Assembly: GCF_050003625.1 (NCBI RefSeq)
Contig: NC_134397.1
Span: 98,750,162 to 98,814,161 of the forward strand
Direction: 5' to 3'
Source: Haematobia irritans
Taxonomy: Eukaryota; Arthropoda; Insecta; Diptera; Muscidae
DNA length: 64,000 bases
Below are positions 38,949-48,582 of the stretch, piece after piece; the first letter of the stretch is position 1; the number at the start of each line of letters is the position of its first letter. The position numbers and the translations under genes are program-made. The notes below the pieces were generated by a model. It did not search any database and was not told the origin of the DNA. It saw only the letters and a list, made by a program, of their open reading frames with translations.

Positions 38949-39743
38949 TTGAACAAAGTTACCAGGAAAGACGCGTATCCATTACCGAATATGGATGGAT
39001 TATTATCAAGATTGGGTGAAACTCACTATATATCAGCTATAGATCTGAAAGATGCATTTTGGCAGATTCCTCTGGAGGAATCAAGCAGGCCAAAGACGGC
39101 GTTCACAGTTCAAGGAAGGCCTCACTATCAATTCAAAGTGATGCCCTTTGGACTGTGCAACGCCGCCCAACGCCTATGCCGCCTAATGGATAAGGTGATT
39201 CCTCCAGAGTTAAGAGACCGTATATTTGTGTATCTGGATGATCTGCTGGTAGTTTCACCTAATTTTGATACCCACATGGAAGCGCTACTGATTGTAGGAG
39301 ACAGATTATCAGCAGCCGGCTTGACAATAAACGTAGATAAGTCCAAATTTTGCTACAGGGAGCTAAGATACTTGGGATATATTGTCGGAGGCGGAAAAAT
39401 CAAACTTGACCCATCAAAACTGGAGGCTATCCTTAATATTAAAGCACCAAAGAGCCCCAAGGATATCAGGCGATTCCTGGGCACTGTCGGCTGGTATCGC
39501 CGTTTTATCCACAATTTCTCCCTAACTGCTCCCCTAACGGATTGTTTAAAGAAGACAAGGAAATTTACTTTAACCGCAGAGGACCTGAAATCGTTTGAAC
39601 AACTTAAGAAATGCCTCGTCTCCAGCCCGGTTCTCTCAAGCCCGGATTTCAAAGAGAGTTCTTTGTTCAATGCGACGCCTCCAACGTTGGAATTGGCGCG
39701 GTATTATTCCAAAAGGACGACGATGGTGGAGAACACCCCATAG
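38949..39743 (+). pseudogene. pol: Reverse transcriptase of a gypsy pol
   Basis: The palm is well preserved: VTRKDAYPLP, ISAIDLKDAFWQI with the first aspartate, VMPFGLCNA and FVYLDDLLVV with the catalytic YLDD. RRFLGTVGWYRRFI in the thumb/connection follows. After residue ~230 the frame drifts into noncoding translation because RNase H continues in another frame from about 39611. The start is a decayed internal position, not a true initiation codon. Confidence 0.85.
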
Positions 39744-40207
39744 AATATTTCTCCAAAAAGCTTAATTCAGCGCAGAGAAATTATTCTACGACGGAGAAGG
39801 AGTGTTTGGCCGTCCTTTTGGCTATAGAGAGATTTAGGCAGTACATTGAATTAATGGAATTTCCTGTAATAACCAATCATTCAAGTCTTCAATGGCTCTT
39901 GCGCCAACACGACTTGAATGGCCGACTTGCTCGTTGGTGCCTTTAACTCCAGGGCTTTGATTTCAAGGTTGAGCATAGAAAAAGATCTAGAAATATAGTG
40001 CTTGACATGCTATCTAGATTAGATATGGAGGCAATAACTCTCAAGCCAGGGATTGTAGATTTCGATTCTTCTATGTTCAGGACTGAAAAATATATCTCCC
40101 TGATGGATACGATAGAACAGAAATCTCAACAACTGCTCGACCTTAAAGTTGTGGACGGCGTTATATATAAGCAAACGCAAGCGAGAGGGTCAACCAAAGC
40201 ATTTTGA
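39611..40207 (+). pseudogene. pol: RNase H of a gypsy pol, with in-frame stop
   Basis: FFVQCDASNVGIGAVLFQ gives the first acidic residue of RNase H, followed by YFSKKLNSAQRNYSTTEKEC and the second acidic position. The usual V-x-T-D-H reads VITNH here, so a catalytic aspartate has become asparagine. A TAA at 39944-39946 interrupts the frame shortly before LQGFDFKVEHRK. The linker resumes at 39998 and ends at 40205-40207 as the sequence jumps into the integrase end. Confidence 0.8.
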
Positions 40208-40715
40208 GCGGAATCAGATCATATCTGGACACGGATCAATCGAGATGGGACGAGAAACTATCTAGCATCGAATGTGCCCTTAGGGCTACAGTCCATTCAT
40301 CGATTGGCGTTTCTCCCTACTTTGCCCTCACGGGTTACAACATGATAACACATGCGGAAAAATATGAGATTCTACGTAGGTTAGGTTGTTTGGAGGAAGG
40401 CGTGATGGAAGTGTTACCGCACAATGAAGGATGCAGATTACTCATGAGAGACTTAATGAAAGATTAGGCGAGGCATACGAAAGGAACGTGAGGTCCTATA
40501 ATAGACGATGCCGAAATATTTCATTTAAGGAGGGCCAGGAAGTTTATAGGAAGAATTTTGTACAAAGTTCCTTTAAGAAGGGTTTGAATGCGAAGCTCTG
40601 TAAACCCTGGTTGAAGTGCCGTGTTAGAAAAGCCATTGGGAAGAATCAATACGAATTAGAAACACTCAGGGGGCAAATAATTGGAATTTACCATGCGCAA
40701 CACATTAAACAATAG
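40204..40715 (+). pseudogene. pol: Integrase C-terminal remnant of a gypsy pol
   Basis: Two overlapping frames. The first resembles the segment after the catalytic glutamate (RSYLDTDQSRWDEKLSSIECALRA, then SSIGVSPYFALTGYNM). The second, 40431-40715, is the basic tail (RLGEAYERNVRSYNRRCR, FKEGQEVYRKNF) and closes with a GIYHAQHIKQ end. The zinc-binding domain and the catalytic D-D-E core are deleted between 40200 and 40210, so it has no activity. Confidence 0.78.
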
Positions 40716-40900
40716 ACAGGAATATATTACCCCAAGGGGATAATCGTGTTTTACAATACTCCAACAATTATACTTGATTGAGACTCATATTACATCTGAT
40801 GACATATTTGATTCGGGTCAACACTATTGAATGAATTATGACAATAACACTGACCTAGTATACGCAAGGGACCAATATTGTCAATAATTCTCCGATCGTA
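40716..40900. other. Spacer after the gypsy fragment
   Basis: Nothing is recognised. It could be the decayed 3' untranslated end of the gypsy element. Confidence 0.35.
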
Positions 40901-41109
40901 CACACAGACATTTTTTTCTCTGATGCAATCACGAAATTAATTGATCCAATTAAAATAATTCATTGATACAATTAATTTTTGTGATTGGTTTTTGTTTCAA
41001 TTGGAAAGAAAAAAATTTTTGAATCAATTAAATTTTTAATTGAATTGTTTTCGAAACTCAATTAAATTTCTAATTAGGAAAATTTTCGTGAAATTTTTTT
41101 ATCTGTGTA
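40901..41109. mobile_element. Small MITE candidate with CACAGA/TCTGTG ends
   Basis: About 205 bp running from CACACAGACATTTTTTTCTC to GAAATTTTTTTATCTGTGTA, with AATTAA-rich internal repeats (CAATTAAATTT variants). The ends are inverted and TA-flanked. It is noncoding. Confidence 0.55.
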
Positions 41110-41542
41110 TATCGACATGGAAATGAAGAGGGGGAAAGTTGTACCTGATTTTTTTTTTTTTCTACCATATACATTAGCCTTTGATGATTTCCCATGACCC
41201 CTTGAAGACGTAGACATTTATTTAGAACATTGATTAAGATGTATTCTCGTGTATGGGATTAATATACGTCCTAACCTCCCGTTTCTAGGGTCATACGGGA
41301 TAATGTCTACAAGTGTTCCATTCATGCTATTAGTATAGAATTTCATGTGGTAAATTCGAACCAGTTCTAATTTGGGAAGGATAATCACTAGAAATATATC
41401 TCGTTTATGAAGAACAGAAAGTAAAATTGTTAAGTTGTCATGATATTTAATTACCTTTGATATCTGGTTCAGGATGAACGTTATGATCACCAATGCCTCG
41501 TCAGCTGGAGAGTATAGACCATATTGTTTGGGCATTCGGTCA
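41110..41542. other. Stretch with a 105-residue minus-strand frame, function unknown
   Basis: The minus-strand frame at 41218-41535 starts MPKQYGLYSPADEAL and is hydrophobic in its first half, ending in SMNGTLVDIIPYDPRNGRL. Codon pattern and position would allow a decayed retroelement ORF, but I recognise no family. Otherwise empty apart from a T-run near 41150. Confidence 0.3.
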
Positions 41543-42202
41543 CACTGAAAAAAATATTTGTCGTGAGGTCAAAGATTTCATGTCTTTAAAATACGAATGC
41601 AAATTTTGCTTAGCATAGAAGACGCATTTCTCTAGTATAAAGTTTTTTTCCTTGACCAAAGGTCGATAAACTTTTCAATGAAGTCGTATTGTCCTTATAA
41701 TTAAGTGATTTGATTTAAAAATGGATATCATAACATGAAAGAAAAAATGTTTGGGCTAAGGTCAGCTTGACTTTAATAATTTAGAAAAAAATCTTTAAAT
41801 TTAATGAAATTGTCTTCAAATTTGTTGTCTTTTTTGCATCTTGACTACAAAGCAAAAAATCGTTCAAATATAGGACATGTTTTTCAACACTTTATTTCAA
41901 AGACGTTTTTTACTTGAAACACAGAATAATTTCTACTAGAAGTCGAGTCTTAATTTGGAAAATAAAGTCGTCGTTAACTTGTTTTTAAAGGACTTTGATA
42001 GCATATGAAGAAAAAAAGCTGAAAAAGCGAAAAATTAAAAATTGATTCCTAGAAGCAAGTACACAAAGCCCGATTTTAAAAGAGAATTGTGTCTTAAAAG
42101 TATCCTTACTTGTATTCTCCGCTTCTTTTGGTTCGGAATCAATACCAAATTTTTTAAAGTAAAGACAAAATCTTTGGAACCGGGTATGCTTTTTTTTCAG
42201 TG
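41543..42202. mobile_element. CACTG-type MITE, third copy, reversed
   Basis: Same family as 18107-18752 but in the opposite orientation, 660 bp with CACTGAAAAAAAT and TTTTTTTCAGTG ends. The flanks are CA on both sides (41541-41542 and 42203-42204) instead of TA. The small frames inside match no protein. Confidence 0.82.
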
Positions 42203-42798
42203 CAGATATCACGCTTTAAACTGGGAGACCGATCAGACCAGGGCACATGTTTACCATAGGACAACAATTATGATGGTGGTAATATGGATGAAATGATATT
42301 CCAAGCAATTCAAATGGAATATCCGAGCCAACGATATAAACAGATCAGCCTTGCATTTGATTGACCGCTACAATGGACCGAGAGCCACAGAGGAAAATTG
42401 AAAAGCGTTTCATGACTTTCTCGTTATTGCTATTAACGTGAAAATCTTGGATATTTTGATCCTCTCCGAATTGCAAATATCACGGTAGACACCAGAGTAA
42501 ACAATTCGCATTGAATTTATGGTATATATATATTGATGTACCACACACACACGAACACGAACGAAGACAAGTTATTGGAAAAATCTTTTGACTAAAGATA
42601 AGGTTAGTTATTTTACCTTTGCTATATCAATGAATGTCTTTTCATTTGTTTATCAACAGAAAACTGGCACACTCACATACACATGGTAACGCTGGGTAGA
42701 CAATCGATAGTAAGGCCTGTGTTTTTTTTGTTGGACACTATTTTTCGGCTTTGCCCAACCCTTTTGCACTTCTCATGTTCCGTGAAAAGGGCTGGCTT
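42203..42798. other. Intergenic stretch, nothing recognised
   Basis: Contains a CACACACACGAACACGAACGAAG patch near 42543. The 71-residue frame at 42683-42898 extends into the next repeat and has no similarity. Confidence 0.4.
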
Positions 42799-43320
42799 TG
42801 TGACGGTTAGCTACAATGTTTATATTTCATTTAATTTTGTTTTGATTGATGGGCGGTTGTCGGTGTTTGTCGTATATGTCAGAATGATTATGAAGTGACA
42901 ATACTAATTCGCCGCAAAAGAATAGGGTTGTATCTTCAACGGATTTCTGAAATAGGAACAGGGATGATTCCGGCTGTATGTAGACGGGTCACCCATGTGG
43001 TTAGCGCGCCACTGGCTGTTCATTCCAGTTTATCCTTCAGACAGTGAACGTCGCAAAGTAATTTATATTAAGAGGAAAATTTGTTAATTGTATGAAATAG
43101 TGGTCAGGCTTATGATTAGAAGGAAACCTCAACGCGATTGTTTAAGAAACAGACTAAATAATATTGTACATTAGAAAAGGGTAAATATAAAATAATATTA
43201 TGCACAATTGTATAAATATAACTGCGACACGGATTTGTGGTGGTGAAATCACGTGTTTGATTTGGATGAACCCAAATTGATTGGAATAGAACGATACATA
43301 TCTGGAAATAAAATAATTTC

Positions 43321-43322
<2 letters not shown>
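42799..43322. repeat. Dispersed repeat, copy B, with empty site
   Basis: Matches 35964-37080 without the solo LTR; AAAATAATATTATGCACAATTG at about 43189-43210 is the unoccupied target. The copy ends in (AT)n at 43323. Confidence 0.8.

Positions 43323-43397
<75 letters not shown>
43323..43397. repeat. (AT)n microsatellite
   Basis: About 75 bp of AT dinucleotides exactly where copy B switches from forward to reversed homology with copy A. Confidence 0.95.
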
Positions 43398-43402
<5 letters not shown>

Positions 43403-43515
43403 TAATTTAATATTCCAATCCGAAACGCATTGTTGCTAACACAGCTTCTGGTGGTATCACGTGTACCGTACCCACTTTCTCTTTTTAAAGAGCCAATACT
43501 CAATTAACAATTAAA
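43398..43515. repeat. Reversed end of the dispersed repeat
   Basis: TTAATATTCCAATCCGAAACGCATTGTTGC...CTTTTTAAAGAGCCAATACTC is the reverse complement of about 37145-37255. Together with 42799-43322 it gives a fold-back arrangement centred on (AT)n. Confidence 0.8.
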
Positions 43516-43852
43516 AGAAACAGTTATCGTATAAGATAAGTTTTAAGTTGAGAAAATAACATACAAAATTATTCCAAACATGGTGTTTTGTGCTGTGTTA
43601 AGGCCGGCTCGTACATATATACCGTCAAAAACGACTCGTGAATAAATATCAATATCCCAGTACTACACAGAAAAAAAGTGTCTTGTAAATTTAAGGACCA
43701 TTTTAACTTCCACATAGTTCAACAAATTTACTGTAATATAGTTCTTTTTTCGTAACCACAACGAAAATTAACTTAGCTAAAGGAAACTTACAAAAATTCA
43801 GTAAATGTTTTTTAGTTCACTAACTACGAAATGAGAAGGATTTTTCCTTAAA
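43516..43852. other. Spacer with a MITE end
   Basis: ACACAGAAAAAAAGTGTCTTGTAAATTTAAGG from 43674 is the inverted form of the end seen at 17790, 19627 and 22113. The full extent of that MITE is unclear. No gene. Confidence 0.45.
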
Positions 43853-44330
43853 TAAATTTCCAACACAGTGGTTAATCCATCGTTGATTCTATTATAAAAA
43901 TACATGGGCAGTATAAAAATCTTATTACGAAATGTGGACAATTTACTAAGATAAAATTTTGCATGGAAAAAAAATGTTGTAGTAAAAATTAACTTAACGA
44001 CATTACCGATTCGTATGATGGCTACCTACTGATTATTTCCCTTTTTATTATAAAGTTGAGTGTTTTTCCTTACATTGAAAATTTTAGATAAAGTAGAATA
44101 AAAAGTAGTTAATCCTTGCCGGGTGTATATCATTTTTTATAGATTCCTCATAATTTGGTATATATTTTAACTTAACTTATAGATAGAATTCCTACTAATC
44201 AATAAACGTGGTACTGGAAAATGAAGTGGGAAATCATTGCATCATGTGAGGGAGTTTTTAGAGACATTTTGTGTATATCTCGTATGATTGTTTGTGTTTG
44301 TTATTGCGTCATTTATGCTGTTGTTGGTTT
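43853..44330. repeat. 478-bp segment also found twice inside the BEL element
   Basis: AAATAAATTTCCAACACAGTGGTTAATCC...TGCGTCATTTATGCTGTTGTTG recurs at about 48939-49415 and 49704-50180 with few changes. An 80-residue frame with a hydrophobic stretch (44221-44463) begins here, but its start is shared by all copies and its end is not, so I do not call it a gene. Confidence 0.85.
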
Positions 44331-44595
44331 TTTGATTCTAGAGACAATGGAATGTTCCTTGTGTGTTGTTGGTATCTCTTGTGGTGAGAGTTATTTTCTT
44401 GCAATAGCGAGATCAGAAAGGGATAGTGTGTGTGTGGAGTTGTTTTTCTTTACGGATTTTTAATTGATTTACATAAAAAATATACAACATGAGTGGTAAT
44501 AGGATGATCTATATTTATTCTACATCTGCATCACAGGTTGGAGATGCAACCATTTTTTTAAATCTATATTTTTTTATGTTACAGCAATTCCTACT
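44331..44595. other. Spacer with cryptic splice signals
   Basis: CATCTGCATCACAG and TTTTTTTATGTTACAG look like 3' splice sites near 44535 and 44584. The second is followed by CAATTCCTACTG and then the MITE. They could be remnants of the gene whose exons lie at 45107-45589, but this is not demonstrable. Confidence 0.35.
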
Positions 44596-44815
44596 GGTGA
44601 GTACTAAGTTCGAGTTTAGCCGCTAAAATTAAAAATAAATCACTAAAAAAAGTATATATTATACGTCTTCGATACAAATTTAAATATAACTTGATGGAGA
44701 ATAGCCCAAAGCAAGTTTTTTTTTTATAAAGATTATTTTTTTATAATGGATTCTTAAAGAAAACTTATCATGAAAATTGCGATTTTAGCCGCTAAACTCA
44801 AACTTAATATCCACC
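44596..44815. mobile_element. Small MITE, GGTGAGTACTAAGTTCG type
   Basis: Ends GGTGAGTACTAAGTTCGAGTTTAGCCGCTAAAAT and the imperfect inverse (ending TATCCACC), about 34 bp each, 220 bp overall. Related to 26811-27023. Confidence 0.72.
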
Positions 44816-44818
44816 TTA

Positions 44819-45052
44819 GGGTAGGTACTATGTTCGGTTTTCGTGTTGAAAACCACTTTATTTTCGCGATTACTTTTCCTTAAATGATCAAAATTATAAA
44901 TGAAAACAAACTTATTCCTGTAAAGTCTTGCCGAAATCTAGAGGAACAAGAAACTACGCATCAATTGAGTTAATTTGTCTGCTTTATGTTGAACTGTTTT
45001 AATAAAGTAACAACGAAAATTTCAACACGAAAAGCGAACATTGTACTTACCT
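44819..45052. mobile_element. Small MITE, GGTAGGTACTATGTTCGG type
   Basis: Ends GGTAGGTACTATGTTCGGTTTTCGTGTTGAAA and TTTCAACACGAAAAGCGAACATTGTACTTACC are inverted repeats of about 32 bp. It sits directly after the previous MITE of the same superfamily. Confidence 0.72.
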
Positions 45053-45106
45053 TTAAATACTAAATGCTATACTGACAAGTGGAAATTATGTATAATTTTA
45101 TAATAG

Positions 45107-45589
45107 TTTTTATTTCAATTATATTCTGAGAATAATTTCAAAAATGTCCCATTAGTCCATGGATATGATTCTAATAATGTACCTACTGGATGGATTTTTC
45201 AATGTGGTAAGTTTTCTATAAACGGTATTTTGTCCGTTTTTAATAAATCAAAAATCCATTAAAAATAATTATTTTCACTTGCAGGTAGACAGGCCTTGTA
45301 ATGGTAATTTGTTGGAATATTCTTACTGTTTAATGCTAACTAACTGATATCCTTATTGGCTCTAGGAAATACTCTTGAAAGCCGTAAGTTAAAAATCAAT
45401 ATGGACGATAGAATTTGATAATATTTTTCTTATATTTCGTATAAATTTGCAATTTCAGATGCTTATAAGACAAATCCGCCCAACAAAAGTTTGCCAAAAT
45501 GGATCAAATTGGACAATAATTCAATGAATATAGCAACTTGTGCCATATATATCTTTCATATGGATAGAAAACATGGAAATTTAAATTAA
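45107..45589 (+). CDS. Three-exon small gene candidate with an 18-nt microexon
   Basis: Exon 1 (45107-45206, start uncertain) reads into VPLVHGYDSNNVPTGWIFQC and ends CAATGTG|GTAAG. Exon 2 is only 18 nt, 45366-45383, between ACTAACTGATATCCTTATTGGCTCTAG and GTAAGT, with a good CTAAC branch sequence. Exon 3 (45459-45589) follows TTTGCAATTTCAG and is open for 43 residues to TAA at 45587-45589. Splicing joins all three in one phase without a stop (phase 1 at both junctions). Introns are 159 and 75 bp, normal for flies. The upstream exon(s) and a start codon are not visible, and I recognise no protein family. It might be the decayed 3' end of a gene. Confidence 0.45.
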
Positions 45590-45945
45590 TTAGTTCAGTC
45601 CTAAAAACATAGAATATTACTCTTACACGCAAAAAAATAATTCTTTCCTTCCAAACGAAATTTTAGACAAACAAAGTTCGTTTCTCATTTGCTTTTCGTT
45701 GAAAGGAAGTGTATTTGGAAGAAAAGTATATACTTTTTGTGATAAACGTTTATTCTTTTCCAGGATGTAAAAGCAATTTCATAAAGACTAACTCAAAAAA
45801 ATTTTTTTCTGGCTAATTGCATTTTCCCTCACATCTTTCTCACTTCCACGAAGTTTTTTAGTTCTTAGCACATTTTTCTGTAATACAAACAATGTAGAAG
45901 AAATTATACAATTTTATAAATTTTTAAAATTTTTTTTACCTTTCG

Positions 45946-46012
45946 CCTGGACTGAGAATCGAACCGCGGACCATGCAATTTGTAAGGCAGCACAGTATCC
46001 ACTGAGCTACGT
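45946..46012 (-). mobile_element. tRNA-derived SINE head, minus strand
   Basis: On the minus strand TAGCTCAGTGGATACTGTGC (A-box-like) and GCGGTTCGATTCTCAGTCC (B box) are arranged as in a tRNA, followed by GGCGAAAGG. The cloverleaf is incomplete and the following sequence is not a tRNA end, so I call it a SINE head and not a tRNA gene. Confidence 0.6.
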
Positions 46013-46815
46013 AGTAGAGGTCTGCATCAAATAACTTTTCACTACATGTATGCAATTCGCTGTCGAATATAGTACATACACTGTCCTTCTCTCAGAGCGC
46101 AAGTAGTGAAGTGAAGAGAACACTTGCTTGTCAAATACCACCAAGTACTTATCCGAAACAATATGTGTTCCGAAAAAAAGGAACAATAAAAATGTAAGTA
46201 CTTGAGAAAAAGTACAACATGGATTCTCTTCACTTCACGTGGTACCACAAGTATTTCTCAGTTATATGCGAAGCAAAACTTTCCATTATTATTAATCATA
46301 GATATGTATGTATATCACATATTTCATATATTTATGTATGTAACACACTTACATTAACGTTTGCCGTTCTTTATAACAAACCAAAACATATATTATTGAG
46401 AGTAAGTGTTTTTTTTATATTTCTGAAACTGCACGTGGTACATGGAGTACTCTATGAAGTTTTGTTTTCTCAACATACTCGACGTGATCACTCTGAGTAC
46501 ACTTCAATAAGAGAGAAAGAGGAATATGTGTTTGTTGGTAGTGAAGACATCAGAGTAGCAACAAGAAGTTACTCGTGGCTTTTGGTGTTCATCAAAATGT
46601 GTACCAATAGTTTTGCGACTCTCTCAAATAGATGTACTCATGTAGCAAGTACACGTGTACTCTGCATTTACAAACGGAATTGTGCAGACCTCTACTACGT
46701 AGCTGTTATTGTCATCAATTGCTAATTATCCATATAAGTTATATTAATATAGCATAGCTTGCGGCGCCCACGAGCCGATTAAACAAAGTTTATTTAACAG
46801 AAAAATACATTTAGT

Positions 46816-46891
46816 TTGGCACCGTGGAGCAGTGGTTGCTACGTCGGACTTGCATGCCAAGGGTCTTGGGTTCAATCCCTGCTTCGACCAA

Positions 46892-46930
<39 letters not shown>
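46816..46930 (+). mobile_element. tRNA-derived SINE with poly-T tail
   Basis: GGCACCGTGGAGCAGTGGTTGC to GGGTTCAATCCCTGCTTCGACCA is a 72-nt tRNA-like unit with A and B boxes. The stem ends and CCA-like terminus are present in the DNA. A run of about 38 T follows (46893-46930). Genomic CCA plus oligo-T suggests a retroposed tRNA or short SINE. Confidence 0.6.
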
Positions 46931-46934
<4 letters not shown>

Positions 46935-47238
46935 TATATATCCCAGATATGGTCGGAAGATTCCGAAAAAATGTTCAACATTACATTCTACTATATTAAA
47001 TTTTTTCTATGAACTGTAAAATGTGTCTTATTAAAGACCTAAAGTCAGAAAAGAACAGTGTTTGATATAAACGAATGGGCTGTGTAACTTTTTTTATTGA
47101 AAAAATAAACATTTTGTAACAAACGAATTTTTTTGGTGATAAAAGTATATACTTTTCGAAGCAATTCAAAAAACTCTAACAAAAGAAAAACGTTTTCGGT
47201 ACACGTTTTCCAAACGTTTTTTTTTTTTTCTTTGCGTG

Positions 47239-47652
47239 TATGAAGAAGCAATTACTAACTACCGACAAGTAACTGCATCCAACGTACGAATAAAAATATT
47301 TCCTTTATTGTATATCATAAGCCATCGTTTTGTGTAATATAATAATAATATTTTGAAATAAAATACTGGTGGTTATAGAAAATTGACTTGTTTTGTACGA
47401 AAAATTTCTTAGTTGTATACAGGCTTGTTGTACCTTTGATTCCTCAATTTATCTACTTTTTTGAAAATTATACTGGCAAGCAGTTTATTTCAAACCAATT
47501 TCTTAATACAGGTTTCCCAAAAAATTCTTCATTTTTCAGGATAGCAGGAATATTTTGAATGAGTTTAAGTATATTCTTCCCACAGCATAGTAATAATGAA
47601 CTAAAATACGATGCAATACATGAACTAATTTATAAGAAAATCATGAACTTAT
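47239..47652. other. AT-rich spacer, nothing recognised
   Basis: This is where a 3' untranslated end and LTR of the minus-strand BEL element would be expected, but I see no polypurine tract or LTR terminus. Confidence 0.4.
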
Positions 47653-48471
47653 CTAAATGAAAAAAATCTTTGGCGCCAAATCATGGTCATTCTTACTATG
47701 GGTTAGTTCATTTTTCATAAGAAATAGTAAACTTTTTTTTCGGTGTATATCAACCGTAGAAGACTTATAGAATCGTTTGTCCGCTAAAACGAAATTTTGG
47801 AAGTAAGACTTGACTGTCTCAGGTAGGGATGTTTTTGGAGTTATAGTGGTGATTCTATTGTCGACTTTCAATGTAGCTTCGGTTTTATGATTTTGATCAA
47901 CACAAGACCACATTGTTACAGGACAAATAATCTCTCCATCGAGTTCCAGGGTCATCAGATTAAATTTATCAGCAATTTTTTTTCGAAATCCAGCTCATTC
48001 GAGAACCAGAATCCAATAGACAACGAGCGTAGTGTTGACAACCATCTGCTTGAATTTTCACTAGAGCCGTGGGAAGTAATGTTGTTGCGTTTCGTTGGAG
48101 TATCGACGTAAGAGATGTTGCTGATGATAAAGATGTGGTTGTCCTAGATTCTTTTGGAATAGTAGTACTACCCATATTTGTCGCTGGTGACAGACGGTTG
48201 GACGATGGAGGTCGAGAAATTGAACGTTGCTTATGTATTGAGGAACAAGTAGCCACGTTTTCTAGTAGACGAGAGTTCATATGCAGCAAGGAATGGTGCT
48301 TTTCTTGGCAACGTACACAACCGAGCCTTGTGAAGCACGATCCTTGAGAATGGGCGAGGCAATTAGAACAGTAGCCATATTTCTTTACGGCTTCCCATCT
48401 TTCAGATACATTCATGTCTCGGAAAGGAATATACGCGACTTTGAATTAATTTTCTAGCAGTATTCATATTT
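47653..48471 (-). pseudogene. Extra zinc-knuckle/protease-like ORF of the second BEL element
   Basis: On the minus strand, downstream of the integrase tail, frames 47969-48415 and 47653-47955 encode C-x2-C-L-x2-H, C-x2-C-x3-HH-x-LLH knuckles, a Ser/Thr-rich linker, a protease-like LLDSGSRMSWI with intact DSG, and a DUF1758-like FVLADKRFYKSSTVDI. The expected first knuckle appears in another frame between the splice acceptor at 48471 and 48415, so there is a frameshift. The frame also shifts after DSG. The order equals that of 1261-2006 in the other BEL element although the two families are well diverged. The same module exists separately in this element's gag (53694-54884). Confidence 0.65.
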
Positions 48472-48494
48472 CTGAAAAAATGTAATCATTAGAA
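48466..48494 (-). promoter_or_regulatory. Candidate 3' splice site before the second extra BEL ORF
   Basis: Minus strand TCTAATGATTACATTTTTTCAG followed by AAATATG: a CTAAT branch sequence, pyrimidine run and CAG, with an ATG two to five bases downstream. It is placed as at 1258 in the first BEL element. Confidence 0.55.
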
Positions 48495-48582
48495 ATGAGA
48501 TCATTAGAAATGAGGAATTTTGGAAAAGAGATTATTAAAGGACAAAACAATTTGGATATTTGCAAAGAATGGAAAAAGTCAA

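Larger units (their letters stand above)
38599..40715 (+). mobile_element. Decayed Ty3/gypsy pol fragment
   Basis: On the plus strand a gypsy pol can be followed from the protease-RT linker through RT and RNase H to the integrase tail, with stops, frameshifts and a large deletion. No LTR is identifiable. The family differs from both elements in the 2-12.6 kb nest. Confidence 0.85.
45626..47238. mobile_element. 1.6-kb TIR element candidate with internal SINE pieces
   Basis: TACACGCAAAAAAATAA at the left and TTTTTTTCTTTGCGTGTA at the right are inverted and flanked by TA (45624-45625, 47239-47240). Subterminal AAGTATATACTTTT motifs occur on both sides. There is no transposase; two tRNA-like sequences and a long T-run lie inside. 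The 168-residue frame at 46219-46725 resembles nothing known. Confidence 0.55.

Noticed and set aside
41218..41535. Possible retroviral env-like ORF
   Set aside because: I considered an insect envelope remnant because of its place after a gypsy pol, but no diagnostic motif (signal peptide, furin site or fusion peptide) is visible.
44221..44463. 80-residue secreted-like protein, also at 49311 and 50076
   Set aside because: The three copies share only the first ~40 codons because they lie in a duplicated segment; the C-termini differ by junction, with no sign of selection.
46219..46725. 168-residue ORF
   Set aside because: Low-complexity composition, no motif, and it lies within an inverted-repeat bounded noncoding interval.
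46818..46890. Functional tRNA gene with encoded CCA
   Set aside because: Genomic CCA and a long T-run suggest a retroposed copy. The cloverleaf could not be verified by hand, so it is listed as a SINE.
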